Counted from the stretch's first letter, positions 34,612-44,783 are shown. The stretch is 64,000 bases of DNA from Thermococcus gorgonarius (GCF_002214385.1 NZ_CP014855.1:62001-126000), one strand, 5' to 3'. The notes: a model not told the origin generated them from the letters alone. Numbers and translations: made by a program.

Positions 34612-35132
34612 AGGTGGATTGTCTCCCGGGTCAGGAGGTCCTCTATCAGGGCCTTTACCCAGGGCTTTCTGGTTTTTCTCGATAGGTGTATTATTCCCTC
34701 CACGTGGATACCGTACCGCTCCTTCATTTCTTCTCTGCTCATGGGTTCCTTAAAGAGGAAGGGTCTCTCTATGGTAAAGGCGTAGCCGTATTCTCGTATG
34801 TATTCCCCAAGCCACTTCTTCCCGTTCTCGCCGTGGACCAGTGTCAGACCGCTTGTCTCCTTCGTTATCTCCCACAGTGTATCTAAGTCGGCTTTGATAA
34901 CCTCTCCTACCTCGAAGCCGCCAGCTATCGTTCCCCTCTGGGTCAGGGTCTGCTCCTCGTGGAGGCCGAGCCTTCTGAGGGTATCGCGAAGCTCGTAGGG
35001 GTTGCCCCTCGCGACGTAGAGGAAAACCAGGTCTCCTTCCTGAAAAGCACGGCTCTTCCTTATCTCAACGGTCTTGAGGCCCCGGAATATCAGTTCAGCA
35101 TAGACCTGGTGGAGCGCTATGACGTGCTCCAT
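34608..35132 (-). CDS. DUF365 protein (PUA/ASCH-like)
   Basis: A 174-residue archaeal protein with an ASCH-like start (ALHQVYAELIFRGLKTVEIRKSRAFQEGDLVFLYVA), followed by a helical tail (KPWVKALIEDLLTRETIHL). The family is known as DUF365; an RNA-binding role is presumed from the PUA-like fold only. GGTGGTGA precedes ATG 35132. A TATA-like element within 35153-35170 may be shared with the divergent gene at 35189. Confidence 0.82.
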   Translation of the reverse strand: MEHVIALHQVYAELIFRGLKTVEIRKSRAFQEGDLVFLYVARGNPYELRDTLRRLGLHEEQTLTQRGTIAGGFEVGEVIKADLDTLWEITKETSGLTLVHGENGKKWLGEYIREYGYAFTIERPFLFKEPMSREEMKERYGIHVEGIIHLSRKTRKPWVKALIEDLLTRETIHL

Positions 35133-35157
35133 GCTTTCACCACCAAGGGCTCGAAAA

Positions 35158-35170
35158 AGGGTTAAAAAGG
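35158..35170. promoter_or_regulatory. Shared divergent promoter element
   Basis: GGGTTAAAAAGG reads as a TATA element on the plus strand (about 25 bp before GTG 35189) and as CCTTTTTAACCC on the minus strand (about 30 bp before ATG 35132). One TBP site may serve both genes. Confidence 0.45.
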
Positions 35171-35188
35171 TTATGGCAATCCGTTGCT

Positions 35189-35599
35189 GTGAAGCTCGAG
35201 AAAATCACCCTCAGGAACGAATTGTTCTGGAAGGCTGGTGTGGCCTATTTGGTTCTGTCTGTGATACTGCTTGTGGTTGAAGTGATGAGAAGGGGCACTT
35301 TGTTTTCGCTGCTCAATGTCTTTGTTGGGGTCGTCTTTATTGTTATGGCCAACAGATTTCGTGCAGTTAAACTTGAGTGCGATGGGAAAACGTTTTTCAT
35401 TATCCCTGATTATGCTACCTCATCCGTCATCCTGAAGGACTCTGGTGAACAGGTTCTCCTCAAGAGGCCTTTTCCTATTTTTGAAACGGAAGAGATAGAA
35501 ACTCCGTGTGGAATGGTAAAAATTCAGGCTATTAATCATCGCTTCGGAAAGATTGAGCTGATCATATGGAAGGAAAACAAAAAGATCACCCTCCCGTGA
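35189..35599 (+). CDS. Small membrane protein with cytosolic beta domain
   Basis: 136 residues: two hydrophobic segments (AGVAYLVLSVILLVVEVM, LLNVFVGVVFIVMAN) and then about 80 residues of alternating strands (VKLECDGKTFFIIPDYATSSVILKD). The layout resembles small PH-like membrane proteins, but no family is certain. The start is the GTG at 35189, with no ribosome binding site but a TATA box at leaderless distance. It runs 14 bp into the convergent homoserine dehydrogenase gene. Base composition is a little AT-rich. Confidence 0.65.
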   Translation: MKLEKITLRNELFWKAGVAYLVLSVILLVVEVMRRGTLFSLLNVFVGVVFIVMANRFRAVKLECDGKTFFIIPDYATSSVILKDSGEQVLLKRPFPIFETEEIETPCGMVKIQAINHRFGKIELIIWKENKKITLP

Positions 35600-36593
35600 T
35601 GGTGAGAGCAGCCTTCACGATATCGCTCACGACCCCGCTGGCGGTTTCTTTCAACCCCGCACCCGCTCCCTTTATCACCAGCTCCCCGAGGAGGTCAGTC
35701 CATATCACCGCCGCGTTCTCGTGGCTTTCCACTGCCAGCGGACTATCCAGCGGCACCTCCTTCGGCTCAACGGTTATGCTTCCCCTCTCGATAGTTGCTA
35801 CCAGTCTTATTGTTTTTCCTTTCTTCCTGGCTCTCTGGACTTCTCCAAGCGTTATCTCGGCTATGCCCTTTACCCTCGCTTCGTCGAAGGTTTTCGGTCC
35901 AAACGCGACGCAGTGCAGAATTGTAGCTTTATATCCAGCGTCTATGCCGAGTATGTCCCCGCTTGGATCCCTCTCGGCTATTCCAAGGGATTGGGCCTGC
36001 CTCAGTGCCTCCTCGAAGTGGAGCCCCATCTCCATCCTGCTTAGGATGAATGTTGTCGTCGCGTTCAGAACCGCTTCTATCCTCTCGACGGTGTCCCCGA
36101 GGAGGTTCTCGCGGAGAAGGCCGATGATCGGCGTCCCGGCCATCACCGTCGCCTCGAAGAGGTAGGGAACGTTTCTCCTCTCCGCCTCACCAATAAGTTC
36201 CGCATAGTGAAATGCCAACGGCGGCTTGTTGCTGGTTACGACGGCCTTCCCTTCTCTGAGCGCGGTGAGGTGCCACCCGTGGGCATTCTTGTCGTTGGTC
36301 ACGTCGATAACGATATCAGCGTCAATTTCCTTCACCGCTTCCTCGAGAGTGAAATTGTAGACCTCGTAGTCGTTCGTCCAGGAAGAAAGCTTTCCAAAGG
36401 TCTCCTTTACCAGGAGGGCCTCCCTGAGATCAACTCCCTCAGGAAGCCAGAGCGTTCCGCTCGTGTCCGATATGCTGACTACTTTAAAGTCCAGTCCATA
36501 CTTTTCCCGGAAGAACTTTTTCTTCTCAACGAGAACCCTTGCAACAGCTTTTCCGACGTTCCCAAAACCAAAGAGCTGAACTTTCACATCCAT
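35586..36593 (-). CDS. hom: Homoserine dehydrogenase
   Basis: The enzyme reduces aspartate semialdehyde to homoserine, the branch point to threonine and methionine. The 335-residue protein has the NAD(P) loop LFGFGNVGKAVARVL, SNKPPLAFHY and GTPIIGLLRENLLGD, and ends without an ACT regulatory domain. The Lys and Asp of the catalytic site lie in DPSGDILGIDAGYKATIL. It follows the CBS-domain gene by 37 bp on the same strand. No aspartokinase or threonine synthase is adjacent. Confidence 0.95.
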   Translation of the reverse strand: MDVKVQLFGFGNVGKAVARVLVEKKKFFREKYGLDFKVVSISDTSGTLWLPEGVDLREALLVKETFGKLSSWTNDYEVYNFTLEEAVKEIDADIVIDVTNDKNAHGWHLTALREGKAVVTSNKPPLAFHYAELIGEAERRNVPYLFEATVMAGTPIIGLLRENLLGDTVERIEAVLNATTTFILSRMEMGLHFEEALRQAQSLGIAERDPSGDILGIDAGYKATILHCVAFGPKTFDEARVKGIAEITLGEVQRARKKGKTIRLVATIERGSITVEPKEVPLDSPLAVESHENAAVIWTDLLGELVIKGAGAGLKETASGVVSDIVKAALTITGG

Positions 36594-36630
36594 CGAACCA
36601 CCTGAAGAAAAAAGAGAGGAGGAGCTTAAA

Positions 36631-37473
36631 TCACTTGTTGAGGATGACCTTTATGAGGTCCATGTCCCTGACGATGCCGACGAGCTCGTCTTGGCCTCTA
36701 ATGACGGGAAGCTGTTCTATCTCGTACTTCACCATCTTCTGAGCGACGTCGTAGACGCTCATGTGGGGTGTGGCAACGACAACGTTCGGGTTCATTATCT
36801 CCTCAACCGGCTTCTTGGGAAGCTGAAGTTCAGCTTTCTCAAAGAGGAGCGTTGGATGGCTTTCAAGAATCCAGTCTTCTTCACTGGAGGCGGCTAGCTC
36901 AGTGCTCTTCATTATCCTGATAACTTCACTGTCCTTGAGGATGTCCGTCTCATCAACCATCCCTATCAAATTCCCGTCGTCGTCTATAACTGGTATTGCC
37001 ATGGAGTTGGAGAGTAGAAGTGCCTTGAGAGCGGCTTTTAGCGGTGTCCCCCTCCACACAACGCCCACGTTTCTCTGGTAGTACGGCTCTATGGTAACCT
37101 CCTTGAGTTTTTCGTTTTTCGCCAGATAGCGCCTCACTATGTCGCCGACCGTTAGTATTCCTACTGGCCTGTCCTCGTCATCCACAACGACTACCCTGCG
37201 GTAGTCCATCTCAAGCATCTTCCTGACGGCTTTTTTGAGGTCGTCTGTGGCCTTAACTGTTGGCACTTCTCTCCTTATCAGCATTGCCAGCTGGTCCTCG
37301 TCAGGGTGAAGAAGGACTCTCTTTATGCTCACTATTCCCACTAGCTTGCCGTCCTTTCCGACAACGGGGAAGGAACGGACGTTGTGCTTTCTGAAGAGCC
37401 CAATGGCGTATTCCCTCGTCGCCGGGAGCTGGATGACGACCGGGTCCTTTGTCATCAGTGTCTTGACTTTCAT
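36631..37473 (-). CDS. Protein with four CBS domains
   Basis: 280 residues made entirely of four CBS motifs (two Bateman modules), for example TLMTKDPVVIQLPATREYAIG, VGDIVRRYLAKN, GMVDETDILKDSE and EIMNPNVVVATPHMSVYDVAQKM. Such modules bind adenine nucleotides or SAM and sense energy state; no attached enzyme domain exists, so this is a stand-alone sensor. ATG 37473 follows GGTGGTGA; the frame opens at GTG 37482. It lies between the decarboxylase operon and hom, either of which might be its regulatory target. Confidence 0.9.
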   Translation of the reverse strand: MKVKTLMTKDPVVIQLPATREYAIGLFRKHNVRSFPVVGKDGKLVGIVSIKRVLLHPDEDQLAMLIRREVPTVKATDDLKKAVRKMLEMDYRRVVVVDDEDRPVGILTVGDIVRRYLAKNEKLKEVTIEPYYQRNVGVVWRGTPLKAALKALLLSNSMAIPVIDDDGNLIGMVDETDILKDSEVIRIMKSTELAASSEEDWILESHPTLLFEKAELQLPKKPVEEIMNPNVVVATPHMSVYDVAQKMVKYEIEQLPVIRGQDELVGIVRDMDLIKVILNK

Positions 37474-37531
37474 CTTCACCACCGCTCAACCTAAAGCGGG
37501 TTCCTTCTATTTTAAGTTTTTGGAAAAAAGG

Positions 37532-38725
37532 TCAGCCCAAGAGGGCGAGGAAGACACCCGCAACAACCGCGGTTCCTATAACGCCGGCGACGTTTGGGCC
37601 CATAGCATGCATGAGGATGAAGTTGCCGGGGTCTTCTTCGCTTGCTATCCTCTGAACAACCCTTGCGCTCATTGGAACTGCTGAAACTCCGGCCGCGCCT
37701 ATCATCGGGTTTATTCTGCCACCGCTGATCTTCATCATGAGCTTTCCGAAGAGCACTCCACCCGCGGTAGCGCTGGCAAAGGCCACGACACCCAGTCCAA
37801 GTATCATGAGGGTCTGTGCCGTGAGGAAGCTTTCAGCCCTCATCGTTGAACCAACGCCGAGGCCGAGGAAGATTGTGACGATGTTCATGAGCTCTTCCTG
37901 AGCAGCTTTACTTAAGCGCTCGACGACACCGCTCTCCCTGAACAGGTTGCCTATCATGAGCATTCCTATAAGCGGTGCCGCGCTCGGAACAAGAAGGCCT
38001 ATGACGATCATGGTGATCACGGGGAAGAGTATCTTCTCGCGCTTTGAGACCGGCCTGAGCTGCTCCATCCTTATCTTCCTCTCCTCGGGTGTCGTCAGTG
38101 CCTTTATGATAGGGGGCTGTATCAGCGGAACCAGGCTCATGTAGGAATAAGCAGCAACCGCTGTCGCAGCGAGTATCTCGGGTGCGAGCTTCGTCGTCAG
38201 GTAGATGGTTGTTGGCCCGTCAGCACCGCCGATGATACCTATGCTCGCCGCTTGGTGGAGGTTAAAGCCCAAAGCCAGAGCCGTGAGCATGGCAACGAAA
38301 ACACCGATCTGGGCCGCCGCTCCGAGTAAAGCCGTCTTTGGATCAGCTATCATCGGTCCGAAGTCCGTCATTGCTCCGAGACCGAAGAATATCAGGAGCG
38401 GGACGACCTCGGTCTTGACGAGGAGGTAGTAGATAAGGTCGAAGAGTCCAGGCTCCCCATAGTGATCGCTCATGTATGCGATTGTCTTGAAAATGCTGTC
38501 GCTCACGTTCTCCGGCAGATTCACTGCCACAGGCCAGTTTGCTATACCGCTTAGAGGGAGGTTTACCAGCACCGCTGTTATGCCTATCGGCAGGAGGAGC
38601 AGGGGCTCCATCTCGTACCTTATAGCTAGGTAGACCAGCGTTAAGCCGACGAGGATCATTATGACGTTCCCCACTGTGAGGTGGAGGAGTCCAAGGGTGT
38701 TGAGGAAGTCTATGAACGTTGCCAT
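37532..38725 (-). CDS. mmdB: Sodium-pumping decarboxylase beta subunit
   Basis: The 397-residue membrane subunit couples decarboxylation of carboxybiotin to export of sodium. Family marks are [20 protein letters not shown] (sodium/carboxybiotin channel Asp), [18 protein letters not shown], and [20 protein letters not shown] followed by the C-terminal [17 protein letters not shown]. About ten hydrophobic segments. It is the last of four genes, 6 bp after the biotin protein. Oxaloacetate decarboxylase is the alternative, but the alpha subunit indicates methylmalonyl-CoA type. Confidence 0.94.
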   Translation of the reverse strand: MATFIDFLNTLGLLHLTVGNVIMILVGLTLVYLAIRYEMEPLLLLPIGITAVLVNLPLSGIANWPVAVNLPENVSDSIFKTIAYMSDHYGEPGLFDLIYYLLVKTEVVPLLIFFGLGAMTDFGPMIADPKTALLGAAAQIGVFVAMLTALALGFNLHQAASIGIIGGADGPTTIYLTTKLAPEILAATAVAAYSYMSLVPLIQPPIIKALTTPEERKIRMEQLRPVSKREKILFPVITMIVIGLLVPSAAPLIGMLMIGNLFRESGVVERLSKAAQEELMNIVTIFLGLGVGSTMRAESFLTAQTLMILGLGVVAFASATAGGVLFGKLMMKISGGRINPMIGAAGVSAVPMSARVVQRIASEEDPGNFILMHAMGPNVAGVIGTAVVAGVFLALLG

Positions 38726-38731
38726 GGCGCT

Positions 38732-39190
38732 TCACCCTATTTCCATTAGTGGGTCGCCCGTGTTCACGGTGTCGCCTTCCTTGACGAGGATCTTCTTGAC
38801 TACCCCGTCTTTCGGCGCTGGAATCTCATTCTCCATCTTCATAGCCTCGAGAATGAGCAGTCCTTGGCCCATCTTTACTTGCTCCCCCTCTTTGACGAGT
38901 ATTCTGAGAATCTTGCCCGGCATTGGAGCCGTGACGACGCCCTCGCCAGCCGGAGCTGGAGTCGGTGCCGCTGGTGCGGCAGGAGCAACTGGTGCCGGAG
39001 CCGGAGCGGGCGCTGGTGCTGGCGTCGAAACCTGAGCCGGAGCGCTTAGGGCTCCAACGTCTATTCCGAGCCCCTTGGCCTCGACCTCGTAGCTCTTGTC
39101 CTCAAAGCTTACCTTGAATTTCCCTCCTGGGAGCTCCTCAACCTCGACTTCGTACTCAACACCATCAACGATGACCTTGACCTTCGCCAT
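38732..39190 (-). CDS. mmdC: Biotin carboxyl carrier subunit of methylmalonyl-CoA decarboxylase
   Basis: 152 residues. An N-terminal beta domain (VKVIVDGVEYEVEVEELPGG) is joined by a long Ala-Pro linker to a C-terminal biotinyl domain; the biotin is attached at Lys in EAMKMENEI. The carrier swings CO2 from the alpha to the beta subunit. ATG 39190 follows AGTGGTGAAA; the in-frame GTG at 39199 lies in the overlapping mmdD end. Only 2 bp separate it from mmdD. Confidence 0.95.
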   Translation of the reverse strand: MAKVKVIVDGVEYEVEVEELPGGKFKVSFEDKSYEVEAKGLGIDVGALSAPAQVSTPAPAPAPAPAPVAPAAPAAPTPAPAGEGVVTAPMPGKILRILVKEGEQVKMGQGLLILEAMKMENEIPAPKDGVVKKILVKEGDTVNTGDPLMEIG

Positions 39191-39192
39191 TT

Positions 39193-39573
39193 TCACCACT
39201 TCCCAATCTCGTAGTTGAAGTCCTCAACATCTTCCATCTGAGTCTGAAGGCCGTAGAGGCGCCAGGAATCGGAAACCTTCCTCCTGAAGGGCAGGGGTCT
39301 GAGCTGGCTGGCCTTTTCTGCGGTATAGGCCAAAATCGCGGCCGTAATAACGGCAAGATCCCTCGGCGGTATAGATGGCTTCTCCTCTTTCACCTCTGCG
39401 GCCGGTGAAGGAGTAGCTGTAGGCTGTGCAGCCGGTTTTTCCCTCTCGACGAGCCTCCTCTCAAGCCATCCCACGAAGTAAAGAACTAGGGCCAGTATTC
39501 CAAGGATAGTAAAAACGACCGTAACGCCTATTACTGTTATCCAGCCGCCTTCGATGACCTGTGTTACGTCCAT
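39193..39573 (-). CDS. mmdD: Decarboxylase small membrane (delta/OadG-type) subunit
   Basis: The 126-residue protein has one N-terminal membrane helix (WITVIGVTVVFTILGILALVLYFVGWLE), a Pro/Ala-rich linker and a C-terminal segment ending in RKVSDSWRLYGLQTQMEDVE, as in OadG/MmdD subunits that hold the complex together. Position between mmdA and mmdC matches the standard operon order. Confidence 0.87.
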   Translation of the reverse strand: MDVTQVIEGGWITVIGVTVVFTILGILALVLYFVGWLERRLVEREKPAAQPTATPSPAAEVKEEKPSIPPRDLAVITAAILAYTAEKASQLRPLPFRRKVSDSWRLYGLQTQMEDVEDFNYEIGKW

Positions 39574-39582
39574 TTTCCCACC

Positions 39583-41151
39583 TCACAGCGGTATGTTGCC
39601 GTGCTTCTTCGGCGGGAGCTTGACGCGCTTGCTCTCCAGGGCCTCGAGCGACATGATTATCTTCGCTCTTGTCTCAGCTGGATCGATGACGTCGTCGATG
39701 TAGCCCCTTGCTGCAGCAACGTACGGGTTGGCGAACTTGTCGCGGTACTCCTTGATCTTCTGCTGGCGAACCTCCTCCGGGTTCTCTGCAGCTGCGATCT
39801 CCTTCCTGAATATGATGTTGGCCGCTCCCTCCGGCCCCATAACCGCTATCTCAGCTGTTGGCCATGCAAACACGAAGTCGGCACCGAGGTGCTTGCTTCC
39901 CATCGCGAGGTATGCTCCTCCGTAGGCCTTCCTGAGGATGACGGTAACCATCGGGACGGTCGCTTCAGCGTAGGCGTAGAGAACTTTTGCACCGTGCCTT
40001 ATGATTCCCCTATATTCTTGGTCGGTTCCTGGGAGGTAGCCGGGGACGTCGACAAGCGTAACTATTGGGATGTTGAAGGCGTCGCAGGTTCTTACAAACC
40101 TCGCTATCTTGTCCGAGCTGTCTATGTCAAGAACTCCAGCCAGGTGTATTGGGTTGTTGGCGACTATACCAACTGTCTGTCCGTTCATCCTTCCAAAGCC
40201 CACTACCGCGTTCGGGGCGAAGTACGGGAGAATCTCAAGGAAGTCCGGGTTGCCGTTCTCGTCGCGGTCGACTATCTCGTAGATTACCTGCCTCACGTCG
40301 TAGCCCTTGTTCGGGTCGTCCGGGACGATGCTGTAGAGACCCTCGGTCTTTCTGAAGGGCAGGTCGTTGGTCTTAACCCTCGGCGGCTTCTCCATGTTGT
40401 TTGACGGCAGGTAGCTCAGGAGCCTCCTTATAAGGGCCAGAACCTCCTCGTCGCTTTTTCCTATCAGATGGGCCTGACCGGAGCGCTGGGCGTGGACCAT
40501 TGCCCCACCGAGCTGTATCGGCGTAACCTCGACGCCGGTAACTGCCTTAACGACCTGCGGGCCGGTGATGAACATGAAGCTGGCCGGGTTGTCAACCATC
40601 AGAATGAAGTCACCTATGGCCGGGCTGTAAACAGCTCCGCCGGCACAGGGACCCATAATAGCCGTGATCTGCGGAACCACACCGCTCAGAAGGGTGTTCA
40701 TCTTGAATATCTCGCCGTAACCCTTGAGCGAATCAACACCCTCCTGAATCCTTGCCCCACCTGAGTCGTTGAGGCCTATGACCGGTGCTCCAGCTTCGAG
40801 GGCCAGCTCCATAATGCGCTTTATCTTCGCCGCGTGCATCTCGCCGAGAGAACCGCCCATGACTGTAAAGTCCTGGGCGTAGACGAAGACGAGCCTTCCG
40901 TCAATGGTTCCGTAGCCTGTTATGACGCCATCGGCTGGAAGCTCCTTCTTGTCGAGACCGAACTCGGTCCCACGGTGTTTAACAAACATTCCGATTTCCA
41001 CGAAGCTCCCTGGGTCAAGGAGCTTTTCAATCCTTTCGCGGGCGGTAAGTTTGCCCTTGGCATGCTGCTTCTCAACGGCCTGTTCGCCGCCCATTTCAAG
41101 AATTTTCTTTTTCCTTTCGTACAGCTCATTGAGCTTTTCCTCCATGCTCAT
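39583..41151 (-). CDS. mmdA: Methylmalonyl-CoA decarboxylase alpha subunit (carboxyltransferase)
   Basis: The 522-residue cytosolic subunit transfers the carboxyl group from (S)-methylmalonyl-CoA to biotin, giving propionyl-CoA. It has the two crotonase-like halves of acyl-CoA carboxyltransferases: FVYAQDFTVMGGSLGEMHA and GGARIQEGVDSLKGYGEIF in the first, VTLVDVPGYLPGTDQEY and RKAYGGAYLAMGSKHLGADF in the second. First gene of mmdA-D-C-B; the complex pumps sodium. A minus-strand CTTTTAAACTTT near 41195 is the likely TATA box. ATG 41151 follows AGGGGGAA; ATG 41145 is an alternative. Confidence 0.95.
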   Translation of the reverse strand: MSMEEKLNELYERKKKILEMGGEQAVEKQHAKGKLTARERIEKLLDPGSFVEIGMFVKHRGTEFGLDKKELPADGVITGYGTIDGRLVFVYAQDFTVMGGSLGEMHAAKIKRIMELALEAGAPVIGLNDSGGARIQEGVDSLKGYGEIFKMNTLLSGVVPQITAIMGPCAGGAVYSPAIGDFILMVDNPASFMFITGPQVVKAVTGVEVTPIQLGGAMVHAQRSGQAHLIGKSDEEVLALIRRLLSYLPSNNMEKPPRVKTNDLPFRKTEGLYSIVPDDPNKGYDVRQVIYEIVDRDENGNPDFLEILPYFAPNAVVGFGRMNGQTVGIVANNPIHLAGVLDIDSSDKIARFVRTCDAFNIPIVTLVDVPGYLPGTDQEYRGIIRHGAKVLYAYAEATVPMVTVILRKAYGGAYLAMGSKHLGADFVFAWPTAEIAVMGPEGAANIIFRKEIAAAENPEEVRQQKIKEYRDKFANPYVAAARGYIDDVIDPAETRAKIIMSLEALESKRVKLPPKKHGNIPL

Positions 41152-41248
41152 GAGAATTCCCCCTGAATTTGCTGAACCTTGTAGTTTGTAAAGTTTAAAA
41201 GGGTTTTTAGGGGTTAGAGAAACCTAAAAGCCAAAAATGAAGAAAAGT

Positions 41249-41680
41249 TCACAGGTGTTGTATTGGCGTTTCCGCACCGCAGGCCTCGCACTTGAGGAAG
41301 TGGAAGCGTCCCTTCTTGATTATCTTCGTGTCCGGTGAGCCACAGACCGGGCAGATAACGAACTCCTTGAGGTACTTCTTCATCTTGTTGGCTATGAGGT
41401 AGGGCGTGAAGCGTCCCTGAAGGATTGCCCTTCTCCCCTCGAGTGTTCCGGCAGTTGCCACTTCCCTCAATATGAACTTGAGGAGATGGTTCGGATCGCG
41501 GTTCATTGCCTCGGCTATGTCCACGAAGTTCTCGATTATCGTCCTGTTTCCTGCTATGGTAACCTGCGCAGGAGGAACCTCGAAACGGGAAGTGTGATGC
41601 TTGACGTTCTCAGGGAGTTCATCGTAAGCTTTGTCAAGCAGGCCTTCGAAATCGTAAAAGTCAATCTTCTTCTCGCTCAT
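41249..41680 (-). CDS. Translation initiation factor 2 subunit beta
   Basis: aIF2-beta supports delivery of initiator tRNA by the heterotrimeric aIF2. The 143-residue protein has the N-terminal helix that contacts aIF2-gamma ([13 protein letters not shown]), the alpha-beta core with [27 protein letters not shown], and the C-terminal C4 zinc ribbon CPVCGSPD with CEACGAE. It lies 44 bp behind mcm in the same direction. Confidence 0.96.
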   Translation of the reverse strand: MSEKKIDFYDFEGLLDKAYDELPENVKHHTSRFEVPPAQVTIAGNRTIIENFVDIAEAMNRDPNHLLKFILREVATAGTLEGRRAILQGRFTPYLIANKMKKYLKEFVICPVCGSPDTKIIKKGRFHFLKCEACGAETPIQHL

Positions 41681-41724
41681 GATCTCACCCCATCCTACAT
41701 CTCCAGCTGCCTTTATAACCTTTG

Positions 41725-44700
41725 TTAGAGCACCCTGTAGAATCCCGCCCTCGGTTCATATATCCTTGCTTCTCTCTTTAGGTCGTTGAGAAGCTTTTTA
41801 ACGTCGTTCTCGGTTCCAAGTCCGGCTTGTCTAGCGGCCTCGATAACTTTATCCTCAGGAGCCCCGAATTCTCCCTCTCCCTCCAGGGATTTTATGATGT
41901 CGAGGAGCTTCTCTATCTTGTTCAGCTTCTTCGTGCTCTTTCCGACTTCTAAGATTGCGGCGTCAACCATTCCCTCTTCGTCCACCGCGATAGTCCTCAG
42001 CATTTCCTCCATGATCTCTATTGCTGCCCTCGCGTCTTCTCTTGTTACCGTCTCGCTCAGGCGCATCCTCGCGTGGGCCTCACTCAGACGGATCAGTGCC
42101 TCAAGCTGCCTCGCCGTTATCGGTATCGGCTGCAATCCCTCGTCCTCACCTTTTCTCTTGAAACCCTTCCTCATTCTGACGTAGTAGTTTTTGATTTCCT
42201 CCATCGCCTCCCTGCTGAGAACGGGGTGAACGTTCTTCCTCGCGTAGGCTATGTACTTCTTGAGGAGGTCGTAGGGTATCTTCGGCGTAACTACTTCTGC
42301 CTCGCCCCTTCTGACCCTGAGGATGTGCTCCGCTATGCTGGCATCAACTTTCTCGTCGGGCTCGTCCAGCAGGAGGAATATAAGGTCGAAACGGCTAAGG
42401 AGCGTTGGCGGGAGGTCAAGCTGTTCCGGAAGGGACTTCATCCTGTTGAACCTTCCGAACTTCGGGTTTGCGGCTGCTATAACGGTTGTTCTGGCGTTGA
42501 GAGTGGCCGTTATACCTGCTTTGGATATGCTTATCGTGTTGTGGAGAACCAGTCCGTGGGATACGAAGAGGTGGTAAGGCTCGACGGTAACGTCGTAGAC
42601 CCACTCCCAGCGGTCGTTTGGGATTCTCTCCACCTTCTTGACTCTGAGGAAGTTTACGTTCGCGTTCCACCAGCTGTAAAATTCTTCCAGGTGCTCTCTG
42701 GCCGATTTTGTCATCCCACTTACAATGTCCCTTATCACTCTGACGGCTGCTTCGTTTCCTTCACTCAGCATCTTCCTGAACCTGTTGTACGTTATTCCCG
42801 ATCTCGGATAGATCCAGCTTTTTGGAATATTCCTCAGCGCCTTGGCAGGTTCTTCCTCAGCAATCTTCTCGAGTTCGGCTATTTTTCTTTTGATTTTTTC
42901 CAGTATGGCCCTTATGTAGCTCTCCTTCACCAGCGGCTGGTTGAGTCTCATACGTTCCTTTGAAGTCAGTCTTATGTTTAGGGCCCTGCACGCCTTTAGG
43001 AGGGGTTTTACGAGCTCCTTTGGAAGTGCTCTCTCCGTCTCTTTTACCACAAAGTTTGCTCCCGTTTTCATTATCTTCCCAACAATGCCCCTGGAGTACA
43101 GGTAGTCATGGTAGTCCTCCGCCTCCTTCCTGTCCCTGTAGACGCTCTTGAATTCCGCTCGTATCTCCACTGGATACTCCCTAACCCCGAGCGCTATGTC
43201 CCCCGGGAAGATTTCATCGGCGGGCTTTTCCCTTATCTCCCCTTTCTCCCACACCATTATTGGGTGCTCTGGAGTTACCGTTATCTCCCTGCCGTTGGAG
43301 AACCTTATGCGAATAAACCTATCCGGCGCTTTGTGCCTGCTCACGCGGTCGGCTTTTACCTTCACGATTTTCTTTTCCTCAAGGTCGTAGGCGAGGAGTT
43401 CGATATCATCAACGGGCAGTATCTCGGTGTCTTTGCCGATTATAACCTTATCGCGGTTTCTCTCGATGAGCCCATCTACCAGCTCGCCAATCTTCATCTT
43501 CCTGCCATCTGCGAGCAGAAGCTCGAAATCGTGGTGGTAGCTCTGCTGTTCCAGTGCCTCGTGGATCGCACTCCTGTCGCGATCGCTCATCTTGTCGAAC
43601 TCGTCGATTAGGGCAAACCCGCCATCAGCAAGAACCAAAACACCAGCTTCGAGAACCCAGGAGCCAGTGAACTCGTCTCTCACGGCAGCTGCCGTAAGAC
43701 CGGCCGCAGAACTGCTCTTTCCACTCGTGTAAATCGCCCTTGGGGCCAAATTGGCCACGTAACGGAGAATTTGAGATTTGGCTACTCCCGGATCTCCCAC
43801 AAGCAGGACGTGGCTCTCTCCCCTCAGTTTTGTCCCATCTGGGAGTGTCCGCTGGACTCCGCCGAACAGAGCTAAGGCTATGCCCTTCTTCACGATCTTG
43901 TGGCCCCAAATGGCGGGGGCGATGGAATCCACTATTGCATCGACGATGTCCTTCCTCTTGGCCAGCTCGCGAATCTTCTGCTCGTCCTCTGGCGAGATTT
44001 CAAGTTCCTCTATCTCTTTGCTCAGCTGTTCAATGTGGTTAACCTCAAGAACTTTCTTGAAGATCGGTCTCTTTTCCCTCTGTTCGAGAATAACCCTTAG
44101 AATCCCAGTTGCCAGGACCCTATCACCGGGCAAGGCTGTGTCAACGAGGTCATCAAGGAGTATTGCATCGACGAATCGAGGCATCTGGCCGCCTTTAAGG
44201 CTCTCGGGCCTGTCCTGGAGGCGGAAGCTCTGGAAGTTGATGAAGCGGCTCTTCTCAACGTCGAGTTCGATGTTCCTTGAGCCACAGGCGTCGCACTTTG
44301 CCGGCTTGACGAGGTTCTCGTAGGGCCTCTGGAGCCTTATCATCTCGTTGCCGCAGTCCTTGCAGACGAAGACTGCCCTCTCGACGAAGGGCTTTACCTC
44401 GCTCACGCGCGTGATGATTCCCTCAACCTGGATAAACCTGTTTATGTGCTCGCTCCCGAGTTCCTTGACGAGTAGTGTATGGGGCAGGTTGTAGAACCTC
44501 GCGTGAATCTTAAGCTCTCCATCGTACATAAGGTCTTCGCGCAGAACTATCTGGATCGCGTCCTCGGCGCTGGCTATCACTTCTTCTGGGTTGTTTATTA
44601 GCTCTTCTCCAAGCTCGGGATCAAAGGAGTTTAGGTGAGTCCAGTCTATAGTTAGCGATCTTTTGGGGACTACTGTGAGCAGATCACGGAGCTTGTTTAT

Positions 44701-44778
44701 GTACAACGGGTTACCGTCATCGTCTTTGTATTCCCTCAGGAAGGACGAGAACCGTGATATCATATCCTCTCTCTCCAT
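41725..44778 (-). CDS. mcm: Replicative helicase MCM, with intein
   Basis: MCM is the hexameric 3'-to-5' replicative helicase. The translated precursor is 1,017 residues; removing a 335-residue intein leaves 682, normal for archaea. N-terminal zinc motifs are CKDCG and CDACG near residue 140-165; the AAA+ core has Walker [10 protein letters not shown] (about 329), Walker B ALIDEFDK, and after the intein [16 protein letters not shown] (sensor/hairpin region) and [16 protein letters not shown] with the Arg finger. A winged-helix region forms the C-terminus. ATG 44778 follows GGAGTGAGG; the frame opens at GTG 44799 within gins23. It is coupled to gins23, its helicase partner. Confidence 0.97.
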   Translation of the reverse strand: MEREDMISRFSSFLREYKDDDGNPLYINKLRDLLTVVPKRSLTIDWTHLNSFDPELGEELINNPEEVIASAEDAIQIVLREDLMYDGELKIHARFYNLPHTLLVKELGSEHINRFIQVEGIITRVSEVKPFVERAVFVCKDCGNEMIRLQRPYENLVKPAKCDACGSRNIELDVEKSRFINFQSFRLQDRPESLKGGQMPRFVDAILLDDLVDTALPGDRVLATGILRVILEQREKRPIFKKVLEVNHIEQLSKEIEELEISPEDEQKIRELAKRKDIVDAIVDSIAPAIWGHKIVKKGIALALFGGVQRTLPDGTKLRGESHVLLVGDPGVAKSQILRYVANLAPRAIYTSGKSSSAAGLTAAAVRDEFTGSWVLEAGVLVLADGGFALIDEFDKMSDRDRSAIHEALEQQSYHHDFELLLADGRKMKIGELVDGLIERNRDKVIIGKDTEILPVDDIELLAYDLEEKKIVKVKADRVSRHKAPDRFIRIRFSNGREITVTPEHPIMVWEKGEIREKPADEIFPGDIALGVREYPVEIRAEFKSVYRDRKEAEDYHDYLYSRGIVGKIMKTGANFVVKETERALPKELVKPLLKACRALNIRLTSKERMRLNQPLVKESYIRAILEKIKRKIAELEKIAEEEPAKALRNIPKSWIYPRSGITYNRFRKMLSEGNEAAVRVIRDIVSGMTKSAREHLEEFYSWWNANVNFLRVKKVERIPNDRWEWVYDVTVEPYHLFVSHGLVLHNTISISKAGITATLNARTTVIAAANPKFGRFNRMKSLPEQLDLPPTLLSRFDLIFLLLDEPDEKVDASIAEHILRVRRGEAEVVTPKIPYDLLKKYIAYARKNVHPVLSREAMEEIKNYYVRMRKGFKRKGEDEGLQPIPITARQLEALIRLSEAHARMRLSETVTREDARAAIEIMEEMLRTIAVDEEGMVDAAILEVGKSTKKLNKIEKLLDIIKSLEGEGEFGAPEDKVIEAARQAGLGTENDVKKLLNDLKREARIYEPRAGFYRVL
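42538..43542 (-). other. Intein within MCM
   Basis: The insertion splits EALEQQ from TISISKAG in the AAA+ domain, a known MCM insertion point. It is 335 residues (413-747 of the precursor), starts with Ser rather than Cys ([20 protein letters not shown], block A), has the block B TxxH in [12 protein letters not shown] and ends with [19 protein letters not shown], with Thr as +1 nucleophile. Splicing motifs are thus complete. The middle section of about 170 residues is long enough for a homing endonuclease, but no LAGLIDADG motif is visible, so it may be a decayed endonuclease or another domain. Confidence 0.95.
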
Positions 44779-44783
44779 ATTCC

